Notes under the pieces: model-generated
The model's database searches: none
What the model was told of the DNA's origin: nothing
Seen by the model: the letters and a program-made list of their open reading frames with translations, nothing else
Translations under genes and position numbers: made by a program
Source: an uncultured Clostridia bacterium
GTDB taxonomy: Bacteria; Bacillota; Clostridia; Oscillospirales; QAMX01
Direction: 5' to 3'
DNA: 50,585 nt
Assembly (NCBI GenBank): GCA_944376195.1
Contig: CALWBW010000013.1
Span: 1 to 50,585 of the forward strand
Shown: positions 41,373 through 50,571 of the stretch, piece by piece
Numbering within the stretch: position 1 is the first letter of the stretch
Layout: every line of letters begins with the position of its first letter

Positions 41373-42028
41373 ATGGATGGATTCTGGCTCTGCTGATAAC
41401 GGCGGGTTTATTGGGCATACTATTGTTGCTGCGCCTGGGCCTTCGGGCGGAATATTTTTCCGGAGAGGTACAGGTATGGCTTTGCGTGGAGAGGTTCCGG
41501 TTTTCCCTATATTCGAGCACAGAACGAAAGATAAAGAAAAAAGAAGACCAAAAAAAACCAGGCGCCAAAAAAGCCGTGCAAAAGGAAACGCGGAAATCGA
41601 ACGGCCTGGGGTTTCATGCGCGTGATTTGGCAGGTGCGCTCGGGGAACTCGGCGGAGTCGCTGCCCGTTTGCTGAAACGCGTTCGCGTGGAAGAATTGCG
41701 CGGACAGGTGACGGCTGGCGGTGCGGATGCCGCGGAAGTGGCGATTACCTATGGCCGTCTTTGGGCTGTGGTGGGCGCCGTACATGCCCTGCTTGAGCGG
41801 TTTGTGTTATTGAAATCCTTCGATGTAGACGTTTTGATGGATTTTGAATCTGACAAGACACGCGTGGAAGGCGTAGTGGAAATTGGATTTCGATGCGTAT
41901 ATTTGCTTGCAGCGGCGCTGGGCGTTGGAAAAATCCTTTGGAAGCGCGGCGCGATGCGGCGTGAGAGAGAAAAAACCGCAGCGGAGAATGGCAGCGGGGA
42001 CTCCGGCAAAAAAGTGAGACAGGCATAA
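41369..42028 (+). CDS. DUF2953 protein (YtfI-like)
   Basis: An N-terminal membrane helix (GWILALLITAGLLGILLLL) is followed by a Lys-rich linker and the DUF2953 core (YGRLWAVVGAVHALLERFVL, VDVLMDFESDKTRVEGVVEI). Function unknown; it travels with gerW in sporulators. GTG start overlaps scpB's stop by 4 nt. Confidence 0.88.
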   Translation: MNGWILALLITAGLLGILLLLRLGLRAEYFSGEVQVWLCVERFRFSLYSSTERKIKKKEDQKKPGAKKAVQKETRKSNGLGFHARDLAGALGELGGVAARLLKRVRVEELRGQVTAGGADAAEVAITYGRLWAVVGAVHALLERFVLLKSFDVDVLMDFESDKTRVEGVVEIGFRCVYLLAAALGVGKILWKRGAMRREREKTAAENGSGDSGKKVRQA

Positions 42029-42039
42029 TGGAGGCAGTT

Positions 42040-42453
42040 ATGAGTGAGACAAATAGACATCCCATTGGAGACGTAATGGATCTGACTATGCAGAAGGTCA
42101 GAGAAATGCTGGATGCGAACACAATTGTTGGGGAACCGATCCGCGCAGATGGGGTGACGCTGGTCCCTGTTTCTAAAATCAGCGTTGGGTTTGGTTCCGG
42201 CGGGTCGGACTTTGGAAAAAAGACGGCCGCGGAAGACGGACGCAATTTTGGCGGCGGCGGCGGCGCCGGGATTACCATTACACCGGTGGTGTTTCTGGTG
42301 ATTGCGGATGGAACTGTGCGTGTTTTAAGCGTGGATTCCGCGCCGCAAAATACAGCGGACCGGGTTCTGGAACTGTTGCCCCAGGTGATTGAAAAAGTGG
42401 AGAAATTCCTTGCCGCTCACACAGCGAAAAAAGAAGAGGGAAAGGAAGCGTAA
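42040..42453 (+). CDS. gerW: Spore protein GerW (YtfJ)
   Basis: A small forespore protein needed for normal germination in Bacillus. Motifs are ADGVTLVPVSKISVGFGSGG and GGGGGAGITITPVVFLVI. ATG 42040 follows GGAGG by 5 nt; ATG 42028 overlaps the previous stop. 137 residues. Coupled to DUF2953, the ytfI-ytfJ pairing. Confidence 0.94.
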   Translation: MSETNRHPIGDVMDLTMQKVREMLDANTIVGEPIRADGVTLVPVSKISVGFGSGGSDFGKKTAAEDGRNFGGGGGAGITITPVVFLVIADGTVRVLSVDSAPQNTADRVLELLPQVIEKVEKFLAAHTAKKEEGKEA

Positions 42454-42520
42454 AATGGCTGCCGGTTTGAAACGGCATGGGACTTGACATCTGCGCGGCC
42501 GCTTTGAGGTGAAAACGGCT

Positions 42521-43543
42521 GTGATAAAAAACTGTGTTTGCGTGATGCTTCTGGCATGGGCGCTGACGTGTTTTGCCGGTGCGGGAGACATCAGCGCGGG
42601 AAGCGCAATTTTGATTGACGCTGATTCCGGTGCAGTGCTATATGAAAAAAATCCGGATGAACGGCGTTTGATCGCCAGTACAACGAAAATTATGACAGCA
42701 CTGGTTGTATTGGAAAGCTGCGATTTGGAAGAAACGGTGGAAGTGCCGAAAGATTGTGAGCGAGTCGGCGGTTCTTCTATGTATCTACGTGCCGGAGAAG
42801 AAGTGACGGTGCGAGATCTGCTGTATGGGCTTCTCTTAATGTCGGGCAACGATGCGGGGTTGGCACTGGCAGATCATTGCGGCAATGGTGATGTGGAAAC
42901 ATTCGTAACCCAAATGAATATTAAGGCGCAGAACCTGGGACTTGCGGATACTTCTTTTGAAAACCCGCATGGACTCGATGGAGAGCGAAATTATTCCACA
43001 GCACGCGATATGGCGACGCTTGCAGCGTATGCCATGCAAAATGAAACGTTTTATCAAATTGTCTCGACGCAGGAGGCAATGGTTGCCGGACGCCTGATGC
43101 AGAATCATAACAAACTGCTGAAACGGCTGGATGGCGTATGCGGGGTAAAAACAGGCTTTACCAAGGCGGCGGGGCGCTGTCTGGTAAGCTGTGCGGAGCG
43201 CAACGAACGCCGTTTTATAACGGTGACGCTGTCTGCTCCTGATGATTGGAACGATCACGAAAAGCTCTATCAGGCGGTGTTTGATGCTTTGGAAAACCGG
43301 ACGCTTGCGACGGCCGGTGAATGTGCCGCACAGGTGCCCTGTCTCTCGGGTGACGATCAGGCAGTGGTTTACGGAGAGGATTTTTCCATGTGGTTGACGC
43401 CGTTTGAATATGAAACTTTAGAAGTGCGCCTGCATTTGCCGTCTTTTTTGTATCATGGACGGATGCGGGGCGAAAGTGCGGGATATGCGGAGTTTTATGT
43501 GCGCGGCGTGGAAGCAGGCCGCGTGACATTGTTGTATCAATAG
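42521..43543 (+). CDS. D-alanyl-D-alanine carboxypeptidase (PBP5/DacF-like)
   Basis: A serine enzyme trimming peptidoglycan pentapeptides; catalytic SxxK is STTK, followed by SGN (MSGND) and KTG (GVKTGFT). Signal peptide residues 1-22. GTG 42521 has GAGGTG 9 nt upstream; GTG 42509 overlaps that site. About 340 residues. Location after gerW suggests a spore-cortex role (DacF-like). Confidence 0.92.
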   Translation: MIKNCVCVMLLAWALTCFAGAGDISAGSAILIDADSGAVLYEKNPDERRLIASTTKIMTALVVLESCDLEETVEVPKDCERVGGSSMYLRAGEEVTVRDLLYGLLLMSGNDAGLALADHCGNGDVETFVTQMNIKAQNLGLADTSFENPHGLDGERNYSTARDMATLAAYAMQNETFYQIVSTQEAMVAGRLMQNHNKLLKRLDGVCGVKTGFTKAAGRCLVSCAERNERRFITVTLSAPDDWNDHEKLYQAVFDALENRTLATAGECAAQVPCLSGDDQAVVYGEDFSMWLTPFEYETLEVRLHLPSFLYHGRMRGESAGYAEFYVRGVEAGRVTLLYQ

Positions 43544-43558
43544 ACCGGAGAGAGAATT

Positions 43559-44269
43559 TTGAAGCAGAGATTGCAGAAGATACTGGCCTCGGCGGGGCTT
43601 TGTTCCCGCCGGACGGCCGAAACATACATAGAAGAGGGACGGGTTACGGTGAATGGCGCTGTGGCAAAGCTGGGAGACAGCGCCGATCCTGAGGTGGATC
43701 TGGTGGCATTGGACGGAAAAGCGGTTCTGCCAACGGAGAAACCGTTTTGTTATGTTATGCTCCATAAACCGGTGGGGTATGTCTCTACCATGTCGGACGA
43801 GCGTGGCAGGCGTACGGTTCGGGATTTGACGCTGGATGTGGGAGAACGCATTTATCCGGTGGGACGCCTGGATCTGAATTCTTCCGGCCTGCTTTTAATG
43901 ACAAATGACGGTGCGCTGGCGCACCGGTTGATGCATCCCCGGTATGAAGTGGAAAAAACTTATTTGGTTGGAACGCGGGGAGATGTAGCGGCGGCATTGC
44001 CTGTGCTTCGCGCACCGATGGAATTGGACGGTGTAATGCTGCATCCGGCAAAGGTGGAACTTGTAAAGACAGCGCCGGAAGGCGCAGTATTGCGGTTTGT
44101 GATTCATGAGGGACGAAACCGTCAGGTTCGGCGCATGTGTGAGAAGGCCGGGCTCGATGTTTCCTGGCTGCGGCGTGTTGCGGAGGGAAAACTGACGCTC
44201 GGTGATCTGGAAAAGGGAACATGGCGCTATCTGACGGAAGCCGAGGTGGCGTATTTGAAATCCATTTGA
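43559..44269 (+). CDS. rluB: rRNA pseudouridine synthase RluB-type
   Basis: S4 domain (RLQKILASAGLCSRRTAETY) then catalytic GRLDLNSSGLLLMTNDG, Asp about residue 105, and EGRNRQVRRMCE. 236 residues; TTG start at 43559 after GAGAGA. Likely modifies 23S rRNA. Confidence 0.93.
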   Translation: MKQRLQKILASAGLCSRRTAETYIEEGRVTVNGAVAKLGDSADPEVDLVALDGKAVLPTEKPFCYVMLHKPVGYVSTMSDERGRRTVRDLTLDVGERIYPVGRLDLNSSGLLLMTNDGALAHRLMHPRYEVEKTYLVGTRGDVAAALPVLRAPMELDGVMLHPAKVELVKTAPEGAVLRFVIHEGRNRQVRRMCEKAGLDVSWLRRVAEGKLTLGDLEKGTWRYLTEAEVAYLKSI

Positions 44270-44283
44270 GGGAGATGGAAGGG

Positions 44284-45150
44284 ATGGAAAACGATCTCAA
44301 TGCAAAACTGGCTGCGATGTCGATGCATTTTTCCAAAAGCCAGCGGGCCCTTGCCAGTTACATAGTCGATCACTGTGATAAAGCAGCTTTTTTGACGGCA
44401 AACAAGCTTGGCGAAGCGGTGGGTGTGAGTGAATCTACGGTGGTGCGTTTTGCCGTACGCCTGGGTTATGAGGGATATCCTGAATTGCAGCGTGCTGTGC
44501 AGGAGCTGATTCGAAACCGCCTGACGGCGGTGCAGCGCCTTGACGTTACGGCGTCTTTGCTGGATGAACAGAATGTTTTAAAAAGCGTGATGCGGGAGGA
44601 TATTGACCGAATCAGCGCAACGCTTGCCAGCGTGGACGCGGCTGTCTTTGACGATGCGGTGCGGCGTACCCTGGGAGCTCGAAGAATTTATATCATTGGA
44701 CTGCGTTCTTCTTCCGCTTTGGCCGAATTTTTGTATTTTTATTTCAATCTGATTTTTGAGGACGTAAAGTTACTGACTTCGTCGTCGTCGAGTGTATTGT
44801 CGGAGCAGCTTCTTCGTGCTAAAAAGGGAGATACCATTATTGGAATCAGTTTTCCCCGTTATTCCCGTATGACAGTGGATGCGCTGGAATATGCGCATGG
44901 GAAGGGCGCGGACGTGATTGCCATCACGGATAGCTCGGTTTCTCCCCTGGTACAGCATGCAGACTGTGCGCTTTATGCTGAAAGCGACACGGCGTCTTTT
45001 GTTGATTCTCTGGTTGCCCCCATGAGCTTGATTAACGCCCTGGTGGTGGCGGCGGGAATGCACCGGCGCGAGGCTTTGCGGCGGGTGTTCGGCGACCTTG
45101 AGGGAATTTGGGATAAGTACGAAGTCTATCGAAAGACGGAGTCATTATAA
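44284..45150 (+). CDS. MurR/RpiR family transcriptional regulator
   Basis: An N-terminal RpiR helix-turn-helix (KLGEAVGVSESTVVRFAVRL) and a C-terminal SIS sugar-binding domain (about 125-260, IGISFPRYSRMTVDALEYAH and VIAITDSSVSPL). These normally sense phosphosugars. ATG 44284 has GAGGGAG 9 nt upstream; the frame from 44221 overlaps rluB. 289 residues. Its target is not evident from the neighbours. Confidence 0.92.
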   Translation: MENDLNAKLAAMSMHFSKSQRALASYIVDHCDKAAFLTANKLGEAVGVSESTVVRFAVRLGYEGYPELQRAVQELIRNRLTAVQRLDVTASLLDEQNVLKSVMREDIDRISATLASVDAAVFDDAVRRTLGARRIYIIGLRSSSALAEFLYFYFNLIFEDVKLLTSSSSSVLSEQLLRAKKGDTIIGISFPRYSRMTVDALEYAHGKGADVIAITDSSVSPLVQHADCALYAESDTASFVDSLVAPMSLINALVVAAGMHRREALRRVFGDLEGIWDKYEVYRKTESL

Positions 45151-45154
45151 GGCA

Positions 45155-46363
45155 ATGAAAAAAATCGTGGTTATTGGGGGCGGCGCCGCCGGAATGATGG
45201 CGGCGGGAACTGCCGTACGTGCCGGGCACGCCGTGACGGTGCTGGAACACAGCAGGAAAACCCTTTTGAAATTGGGCATTACGGGTAAGGGCCGTTGTAA
45301 TCTGACAAACGATTGCGATGTGCGCACCTTGGTTGAAAATACGCCGCATGGCGGAAAGTTTTTATACGGCGCTTTTTCCAGAACGACGCCGCAGGATGTG
45401 ATGGATTTGTTTGTCTCGCTCGGCGTCCCCCTTAAAACGGAGCGGGGAGGTCGGGTGTTTCCGGTTTCTGACCGGGCATTTGACATTGTAGATGCACTTC
45501 GGCGGTATGCCGCCGGCGCAAGAATACTATTTGCAAACGCAGAACAGGTGCTGCTTAAGGACGGCGTGGTGTGTGGAGTGGCTGCCTCTGCCGGGCCGGT
45601 ACCAGCGGATCATGTGATTCTGGCAACCGGCGGATGCTCGTATTCTGCAACGGGTTCGGACGGGTCGGGTTTTGCGATGGCCCGCGCGCTTGGGCATACT
45701 GTTATGGAGCCGGAGCCTTCCCTGGTTCCGCTGCGCGCGGCACCGGAAATTTGCGCGCCGTTGGCTGGACTTTCGCTGAAAAATATTGCGCTTTCTCTGA
45801 CTGCCGGGGGGAAACTTTTGTCTCGGGAACAGGGAGAAATGCTTTTTACGCATACTGGAATATCCGGCCCGTTGGTTCTTTCGGCAAGCGTCTTCATGCG
45901 AGGGATTGGAAACCGGTATGAAATTTCTCTCGACCTGAAGCCTGCGCTGGATGATGCGGCGCTGGATGCGCGGCTTTTACGGGAATTCGAGCAGACTCCG
46001 AATATCCAGTTTTCCAACCTGGTGCCCCGGCTTTTACCGAAATCGATGACTCGTGCTGTGTGCGAGCAGAGCGGGATTGCGCCGGGTGTCAAGTTGCATG
46101 ATATGACGCGTATACAGCGTACGGCTCTTGTGCGCACACTGAAGGCGTTTCGTCTGGGCAAGGTCACCAAATGTGGATTTGATGAAGCCGTTGTCACGGC
46201 AGGCGGCGTCGCGACATCGGAAATTGATCCGAAGACCATGCGTTCCAAACTCGTTCCCGGGCTCTCATTTGCGGGGGAGATGATCGACGCGGACGCTTTT
46301 ACCGGAGGGTTTAATCTACAAATTGCCTGGGCTACGGGACGGGCCGCCGGAAATGGAATTTGA
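45155..46363 (+). CDS. HI0933-family flavoprotein (YhiN-like)
   Basis: FAD-binding Rossmann motif VVIGGGAAGMMAAGTAVRAG at the N-terminus, with TGKGRCNLTND and the C-terminal VVTAGGVATSEIDPKTMRS, all hallmarks of the family. Enzyme activity is not well defined. 402 residues from ATG 45155; upstream in-frame ATG is inside the RpiR gene. Confidence 0.92.
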   Translation: MKKIVVIGGGAAGMMAAGTAVRAGHAVTVLEHSRKTLLKLGITGKGRCNLTNDCDVRTLVENTPHGGKFLYGAFSRTTPQDVMDLFVSLGVPLKTERGGRVFPVSDRAFDIVDALRRYAAGARILFANAEQVLLKDGVVCGVAASAGPVPADHVILATGGCSYSATGSDGSGFAMARALGHTVMEPEPSLVPLRAAPEICAPLAGLSLKNIALSLTAGGKLLSREQGEMLFTHTGISGPLVLSASVFMRGIGNRYEISLDLKPALDDAALDARLLREFEQTPNIQFSNLVPRLLPKSMTRAVCEQSGIAPGVKLHDMTRIQRTALVRTLKAFRLGKVTKCGFDEAVVTAGGVATSEIDPKTMRSKLVPGLSFAGEMIDADAFTGGFNLQIAWATGRAAGNGI

Positions 46364-46380
46364 GTGGAGTGAATGAAAAA

Positions 46381-47088
46381 ATGAAACCGGTACAAATTGC
46401 GTTGGACGGACCTTCCGGTTCCGGAAAGTCGACCATGGCCCGTCGTATTTCTCAGGAATTGGGCTTTTATTATATCGATACCGGCGCGCTTTATCGCGCT
46501 GTGGGTCTATTTGTAAAACGCTGTGGCGTGGACCCGTCGGATGAAGCGGCGGTTTCTGCAGCGTTGAGCAACTGCGAGGTGCGTTTTGATTTTCAAAATG
46601 GCGTGCAACGCACCATGTTGAAAGGAGAAGACGTCAGCGGAGAAATCCGGACGCCTGAAGTCTCGCAGTTGGCGTCGCGTGTCAGTGCGTTTTCGGCAGT
46701 GCGTGCGCTGCTTTTGGATACGCAGCGGACATTTGCGGGCGGGAATTCGGTGATTATGGACGGGCGTGACATTGGTACGACGGTTTTGCCGGATGCGGCA
46801 ATTAAAATTTTCCTGACGGCGTCGGCGGAGGATCGCGCTATGCGGCGTTTTCAGGAGCTCGCGGCGCGCGGGGAGAAGACGGATTATGAAACTGTGTTGC
46901 GGGAACAACGGGAACGCGATTCCCGGGATGAAAATCGGGAAATTTCTCCACTGCGACGTGCAGACGATGCAATTTTGGTGGACACGACAGGTCTGAGTTT
47001 GGAAGAAGGATATCAGAAGCTTCGTGGAGTGATTGATTCTTGTTTGGAGGAGTTGGCATGTGGCGAAAACTCATGTTTTATCTCGTAA
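46381..47088 (+). CDS. cmk: Cytidylate kinase
   Basis: Phosphorylates CMP/dCMP. P-loop ALDGPSGSGKST and DTGALYRAVG, with MDGRDIGTTVLPDA and SRDENREISPLRRADDAIL. ATG 46381 follows GGAGTG by 9 nt. 235 residues. Overlaps plsC by 31 nt. Confidence 0.96.
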   Translation: MKPVQIALDGPSGSGKSTMARRISQELGFYYIDTGALYRAVGLFVKRCGVDPSDEAAVSAALSNCEVRFDFQNGVQRTMLKGEDVSGEIRTPEVSQLASRVSAFSAVRALLLDTQRTFAGGNSVIMDGRDIGTTVLPDAAIKIFLTASAEDRAMRRFQELAARGEKTDYETVLREQRERDSRDENREISPLRRADDAILVDTTGLSLEEGYQKLRGVIDSCLEELACGENSCFIS

Positions 47089-47627
47089 AAGGGGCTTTGA
47101 TTTTGAGCCCTGTAAAAACGCATCACCGTGAACGGCTGCCGGAAGGCCCTTGTATTGTTTGTCCGAATCACGCTGCGCTGCGGGATCCTTTTTGTGTTGC
47201 CATGGCGGTTGGCAACCACGAATATTTGCACTATATGACCAAAGCGTCTTATTATGATAAGCCGGTGATTGGCCCCTTTATTCGCTCTATTGGCGCGTTC
47301 CGCGTCGATCCGGAAAAGGGATATCTTTCGGCAATCCGGGAGGCAATGCAGTATTTGAAGGCAGGAGAAAAGGTCTGTATTTTCCCGGAGGGTACGCGGA
47401 ATCGCACCGGGGAGGATCTGGAGGGAAAAGCAGGCGCCGCTATGATTGCGGCGCGTATGCATGTGCCGGTTATCCCAACAAAAATTGAAAACAGCCGGAA
47501 GTTTTTCCGATTTGTGCATGTGACGTTTGGAACACCGATGTACATAGAGGTGGCGCCGCGCGGCGCCGGAAGCGATGCCTATCATGAGGCGGCAAATCGA
47601 ATTATGGAGGCCATTCACAGCCTATGA
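47058..47627 (+). CDS. plsC: 1-acyl-sn-glycerol-3-phosphate acyltransferase PlsC
   Basis: Makes phosphatidic acid at the membrane. The HxxxxD box is NHAALRDP and the glycerol-phosphate site FPEGTRNR. ATG 47058 after GGAGGAG; 189 residues. The stop overlaps ispH's start (ATGA). Confidence 0.95.
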   Translation: MWRKLMFYLVKGALILSPVKTHHRERLPEGPCIVCPNHAALRDPFCVAMAVGNHEYLHYMTKASYYDKPVIGPFIRSIGAFRVDPEKGYLSAIREAMQYLKAGEKVCIFPEGTRNRTGEDLEGKAGAAMIAARMHVPVIPTKIENSRKFFRFVHVTFGTPMYIEVAPRGAGSDAYHEAANRIMEAIHSL

Positions 47628-49633
47628 AATTGACGGTTGCGAAGACAGCCGGTTTTTGCTTTGGCGTAAATCGGGCCGTTGAGATGGCGCTGGAAACAGC
47701 GAAACAATTGGATCAGGTCTATATGCTGGGACAACTGATTCACAATGAAGCGGTGACGAAGAAGCTTCTTTCCCTCGGTGTCCGGTATACGGAAACGTTG
47801 GACGGGTTGCCGGAAGGCGCTTCGGTTATTGTGCGTGCTCACGGCGTACCACGGGCGACTTATGAGGTGATAGCGGAGCGTGGTCTCCGTATGGTGGACG
47901 TGACCTGTCCCTTCGTCCGCAAGATCCACCGAATTGTGGAAGAAGAGTCGCAAAAGGGACGGCTTGTCATGATTATGGGAGATCCCTCTCATCCGGAAGT
48001 GGTGGGAATCAGTGGCTGGTGTCAGAATGCTGTGGTTTTAAAAGACGTTGCAGAACTTAAAAAGTATTTGAACAATGTTTGTGAGGAGAGGTCGGAGCCG
48101 GTCAGCCTTGTGGCACAGACCACGTCAAATCGAACAAAGTGGGAAATTTTCGTAAATACCATAAAAAAAGTGTATACAAATTTAAAAATATTTGATACAA
48201 TATGTAATGCTACCGATGAAAGACAGGCGGAGTGTGCTTCCGTCGCGTCAGGATCGGAGGTCATGCTGGTGATTGGCGACGGCAACAGTTCCAATACACG
48301 GAAGCTTGCAGAGGTTGCAGAAGCCAACTGTTCAAAAGTGTATCGTATCGACGGTGCGCGGGAGCTTGATTGCCGGTGGTTTGCAAACGTGAAAAACGTT
48401 GGGGTTACCGCCGGGGCTTCAACGCCGGCGTGGATAATAAAGGAGGTAGTAAACAAGATGAGTGAGGAAATGAAAAACCAGGTCACGGAAGAGGCTGCAA
48501 ACGAGGCGGAAGAGAATTTTGAGCAAATGCTTGAGGATTCTATCAAAACTTTATATACCGGGGATAAGGTTACGGGTATTGTAACGGCAATTAATTCCAG
48601 CGAGATCAATGTGGATCTCGGCGTGAAGCAGGCTGGTTATATTCCTGTGGCGGAGTTGAGCGACGATCCGAACTATATCGCGGAAGGACATATAAAGGTT
48701 GGCGACGAGATCGAGGCGTTTGTTATGCGTGTCAACGACGTGGAAGGTACTGTGCAGCTTTCCAAGAAACGTCTTGATATGATTAAGGGATGGGATTCCA
48801 TCGAGGACGCCAGAGAAGCCCGTTCCACTGTCGAGGGCACCGTAATTGAAGAAAACAAGGGCGGTGTGGTTGTCAGTGTCAACGGAGTACATGTATTTGT
48901 TCCGGCTTCCCAGACCGGTTTGCCGAAGGATGCGCCGATGACCGGGCTTTTGAAGCAGAAAGTGAAGCTGCGCATTATCGAAGTGAATCGTGCAAGACGC
49001 CGCGTTGTCGGTTCTATCCGTGCGGTCCAGCAGGAAGAGCGTCGCGCAAAAGCAGAGCAGCTGTGGAATGAAATTGAAGAGAACAAGACCTATAAGGGCG
49101 TTGTCAAGAGTTTGACTTCTTATGGTGCTTTTGTGGATATTGGCGGCGTAGATGGGATGATCCATATCAGCGAGCTGAGCTGGAGCCGTGTGCGTCATCC
49201 GTCCGAAGTGGTCAATGTCGGCGACGAGATTGAAGTTTATGTCATCTCGTTTGATCGTGAAAAGAAGAAAATTTCCCTGGGTTACCGGAAGGCAGAGGAC
49301 AATCCGTGGGTGAAGTTTATCTCCCAGTACGGAATTGGCGATGTTGTGCCGGTTAAGGTGCTGAAATTTATGCCGTTTGGCGCCTTTGCTGAGGTAATTC
49401 CCGGTGTGGATGGCCTGATCCATATTTCACAGATTGCAAATCAGCGTATTAACAAGCCGGATGATGTGCTTTCTGAAAATGAGGTTGTAAATGCCAAGAT
49501 TACGGACATTGATACGGAACACCAGAAAATCTCCCTCTCGATTCGTGCCGTAATTGAAGACAACGAGCAGGCTAACCGTGTCATGGCGGACGAACCGCAG
49601 AATGAAACGGTTTATGTCTCCGACGAAGAATAA
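47624..49633 (+). CDS. ispH: IspH-S1 fusion: HMBPP reductase with four S1 domains
   Basis: Residues 1-280 are the [4Fe-4S] enzyme making IPP/DMAPP, the last MEP-pathway step, with cluster Cys12, Cys95 and Cys194, and substrate His40, His73, His123. Residues 312-642 are four S1 RNA-binding domains (312-381, 401-466, 488-553, 572-642), resembling ribosomal protein S1. The acidic linker is at 280-310. Such fusions are common in Clostridia. Inside the gene AAGGAGG (48440-48446) precedes ATG 48458 (Met279), the exact domain border, so a separate S1-only protein is possible. Confidence 0.95.
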   Translation: MKLTVAKTAGFCFGVNRAVEMALETAKQLDQVYMLGQLIHNEAVTKKLLSLGVRYTETLDGLPEGASVIVRAHGVPRATYEVIAERGLRMVDVTCPFVRKIHRIVEEESQKGRLVMIMGDPSHPEVVGISGWCQNAVVLKDVAELKKYLNNVCEERSEPVSLVAQTTSNRTKWEIFVNTIKKVYTNLKIFDTICNATDERQAECASVASGSEVMLVIGDGNSSNTRKLAEVAEANCSKVYRIDGARELDCRWFANVKNVGVTAGASTPAWIIKEVVNKMSEEMKNQVTEEAANEAEENFEQMLEDSIKTLYTGDKVTGIVTAINSSEINVDLGVKQAGYIPVAELSDDPNYIAEGHIKVGDEIEAFVMRVNDVEGTVQLSKKRLDMIKGWDSIEDAREARSTVEGTVIEENKGGVVVSVNGVHVFVPASQTGLPKDAPMTGLLKQKVKLRIIEVNRARRRVVGSIRAVQQEERRAKAEQLWNEIEENKTYKGVVKSLTSYGAFVDIGGVDGMIHISELSWSRVRHPSEVVNVGDEIEVYVISFDREKKKISLGYRKAEDNPWVKFISQYGIGDVVPVKVLKFMPFGAFAEVIPGVDGLIHISQIANQRINKPDDVLSENEVVNAKITDIDTEHQKISLSIRAVIEDNEQANRVMADEPQNETVYVSDEE

Positions 49634-49652
49634 TTTCGACGGTTAAAGCTGT

Positions 49653-49690
49653 AAAAAAGGCTGACAATGAGGAATTGTCGGCCTTTTTTG
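49653..49690 (+). terminator. ispH-S1 terminator
   Basis: GGCTGACAAT (49659-49668) pairs with ATTGTCGGCC (49674-49683, one G-U pair), with T-run 49684-49689. It ends the long housekeeping run. Confidence 0.92.
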
Positions 49691-49755
49691 TCTTTTTTGC
49701 ACAGAAAAGATTCATCTTCTATCGAAAAAGAGCGGCGTAATTCACAAAAACGTCA

Positions 49756-49785
49756 TTGCATTCTAAAAGAATGATGTGGTATAAT
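49756..49785 (+). promoter_or_regulatory. hpf promoter with a central palindrome
   Basis: TTGCAT (49756-49761), 18 bp, TATAAT (49780-49785). CATTCT-AAA-AGAATG (49759-49773) is a perfect palindrome within the promoter. Confidence 0.75.
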
Positions 49786-49832
49786 AAAAACAGAACAGGA
49801 TCGTCTGTTTGAAAAGGAAAGGAGTTGGCATT

Positions 49833-50366
49833 ATGAAGTTTACTTTCAACGGAAGGAAAATGGAGATCAGTGACTCTTTGAAAGCCTATGCTGAGAAGAA
49901 GCTTTCAAAGCTTGACCGTCTTTTTTCCAGTGACGCGGAAGCAACGGTTGTTTGCCGTACTGAGAGAGGCAGGCATACGGCCGAAGTGACGGTCCGGTCT
50001 GCAAACATGCTCTTCCGTGCGCAGAACACAGCCAACGACATGTATGCAGCCATTGATGAAGTGGAAGATATGATTGAGCGGCAGATCCGCAAGAATAAGA
50101 CAAAACTGGAGAAACGGTTGAAGACCGGTGCGTTTGAACGTGAAATTCCAGCAGAATCTGTAAATGCAGCCGAGGCAGAGGAAGACTATGAAGTGGTCAG
50201 AATCAAACGCTTTGCTATTAAGCCAATGGATGTGGAAGAGGCGATTTTGCAGATGAATATGCTGGATCATCAGTTTTATGCCTTCAAAAACGCAAGCGAT
50301 GAAGATCGTTTTTGCGTAGTTTATAAAAGAAATGACGGTGGATTTGGCTTGATTGAAAGCGAATAA
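49833..50366 (+). CDS. hpf: Long-form ribosome hibernation promoting factor
   Basis: The N-terminal beta-alpha fold (MKFTFNGRKMEISDSLKAYA, then KLSKLDRLF) binds the 30S decoding region, and the C-terminal domain (VRIKRFAIKPMDVEEAILQM, then NMLDHQFYAFKNASDEDRFC) dimerises ribosomes into 100S particles. 177 residues, the long type found in Firmicutes. ATG 49833 follows AAAGGAG; TTG 49809 is less likely. Monocistronic. Confidence 0.96.
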   Translation: MKFTFNGRKMEISDSLKAYAEKKLSKLDRLFSSDAEATVVCRTERGRHTAEVTVRSANMLFRAQNTANDMYAAIDEVEDMIERQIRKNKTKLEKRLKTGAFEREIPAESVNAAEAEEDYEVVRIKRFAIKPMDVEEAILQMNMLDHQFYAFKNASDEDRFCVVYKRNDGGFGLIESE

Positions 50367-50381
50367 GTGATTTTCACAAGG

Positions 50382-50408
50382 AAAAGCCGGTATTTTGCCG
50401 GCTTTTTC
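50382..50408 (+). terminator. hpf terminator
   Basis: AAAAGCCGG (50382-50390) pairs with CCGGCTTTT (50398-50406). Confidence 0.92.
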
Positions 50409-50466
50409 TATTAAGAAACTCAAAAAACAAGAAAAGAAGAAAAAAGAAAAAAGTTGAAAAAAACCC

Positions 50467-50495
50467 TTGACAAACAGAAAAAAGAGTAGTATACT
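50467..50495 (+). promoter_or_regulatory. Strong promoter P1 of a downstream stable-RNA operon
   Basis: Perfect TTGACA (50467-50472), 17 bp, TATACT (50490-50495), preceded by a long A-rich tract (50412-50463) like an UP element. No ORF follows in the window, so an rRNA or other stable RNA operon is likely next. Confidence 0.8.
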
Positions 50496-50571
50496 GAGCA
50501 AGCACTCAAGAGAGCGGCGGACAGACGGAAGCGAGTCAAGAAAAAAGTTTTGAAAAAAACGAAAAAAGTAC

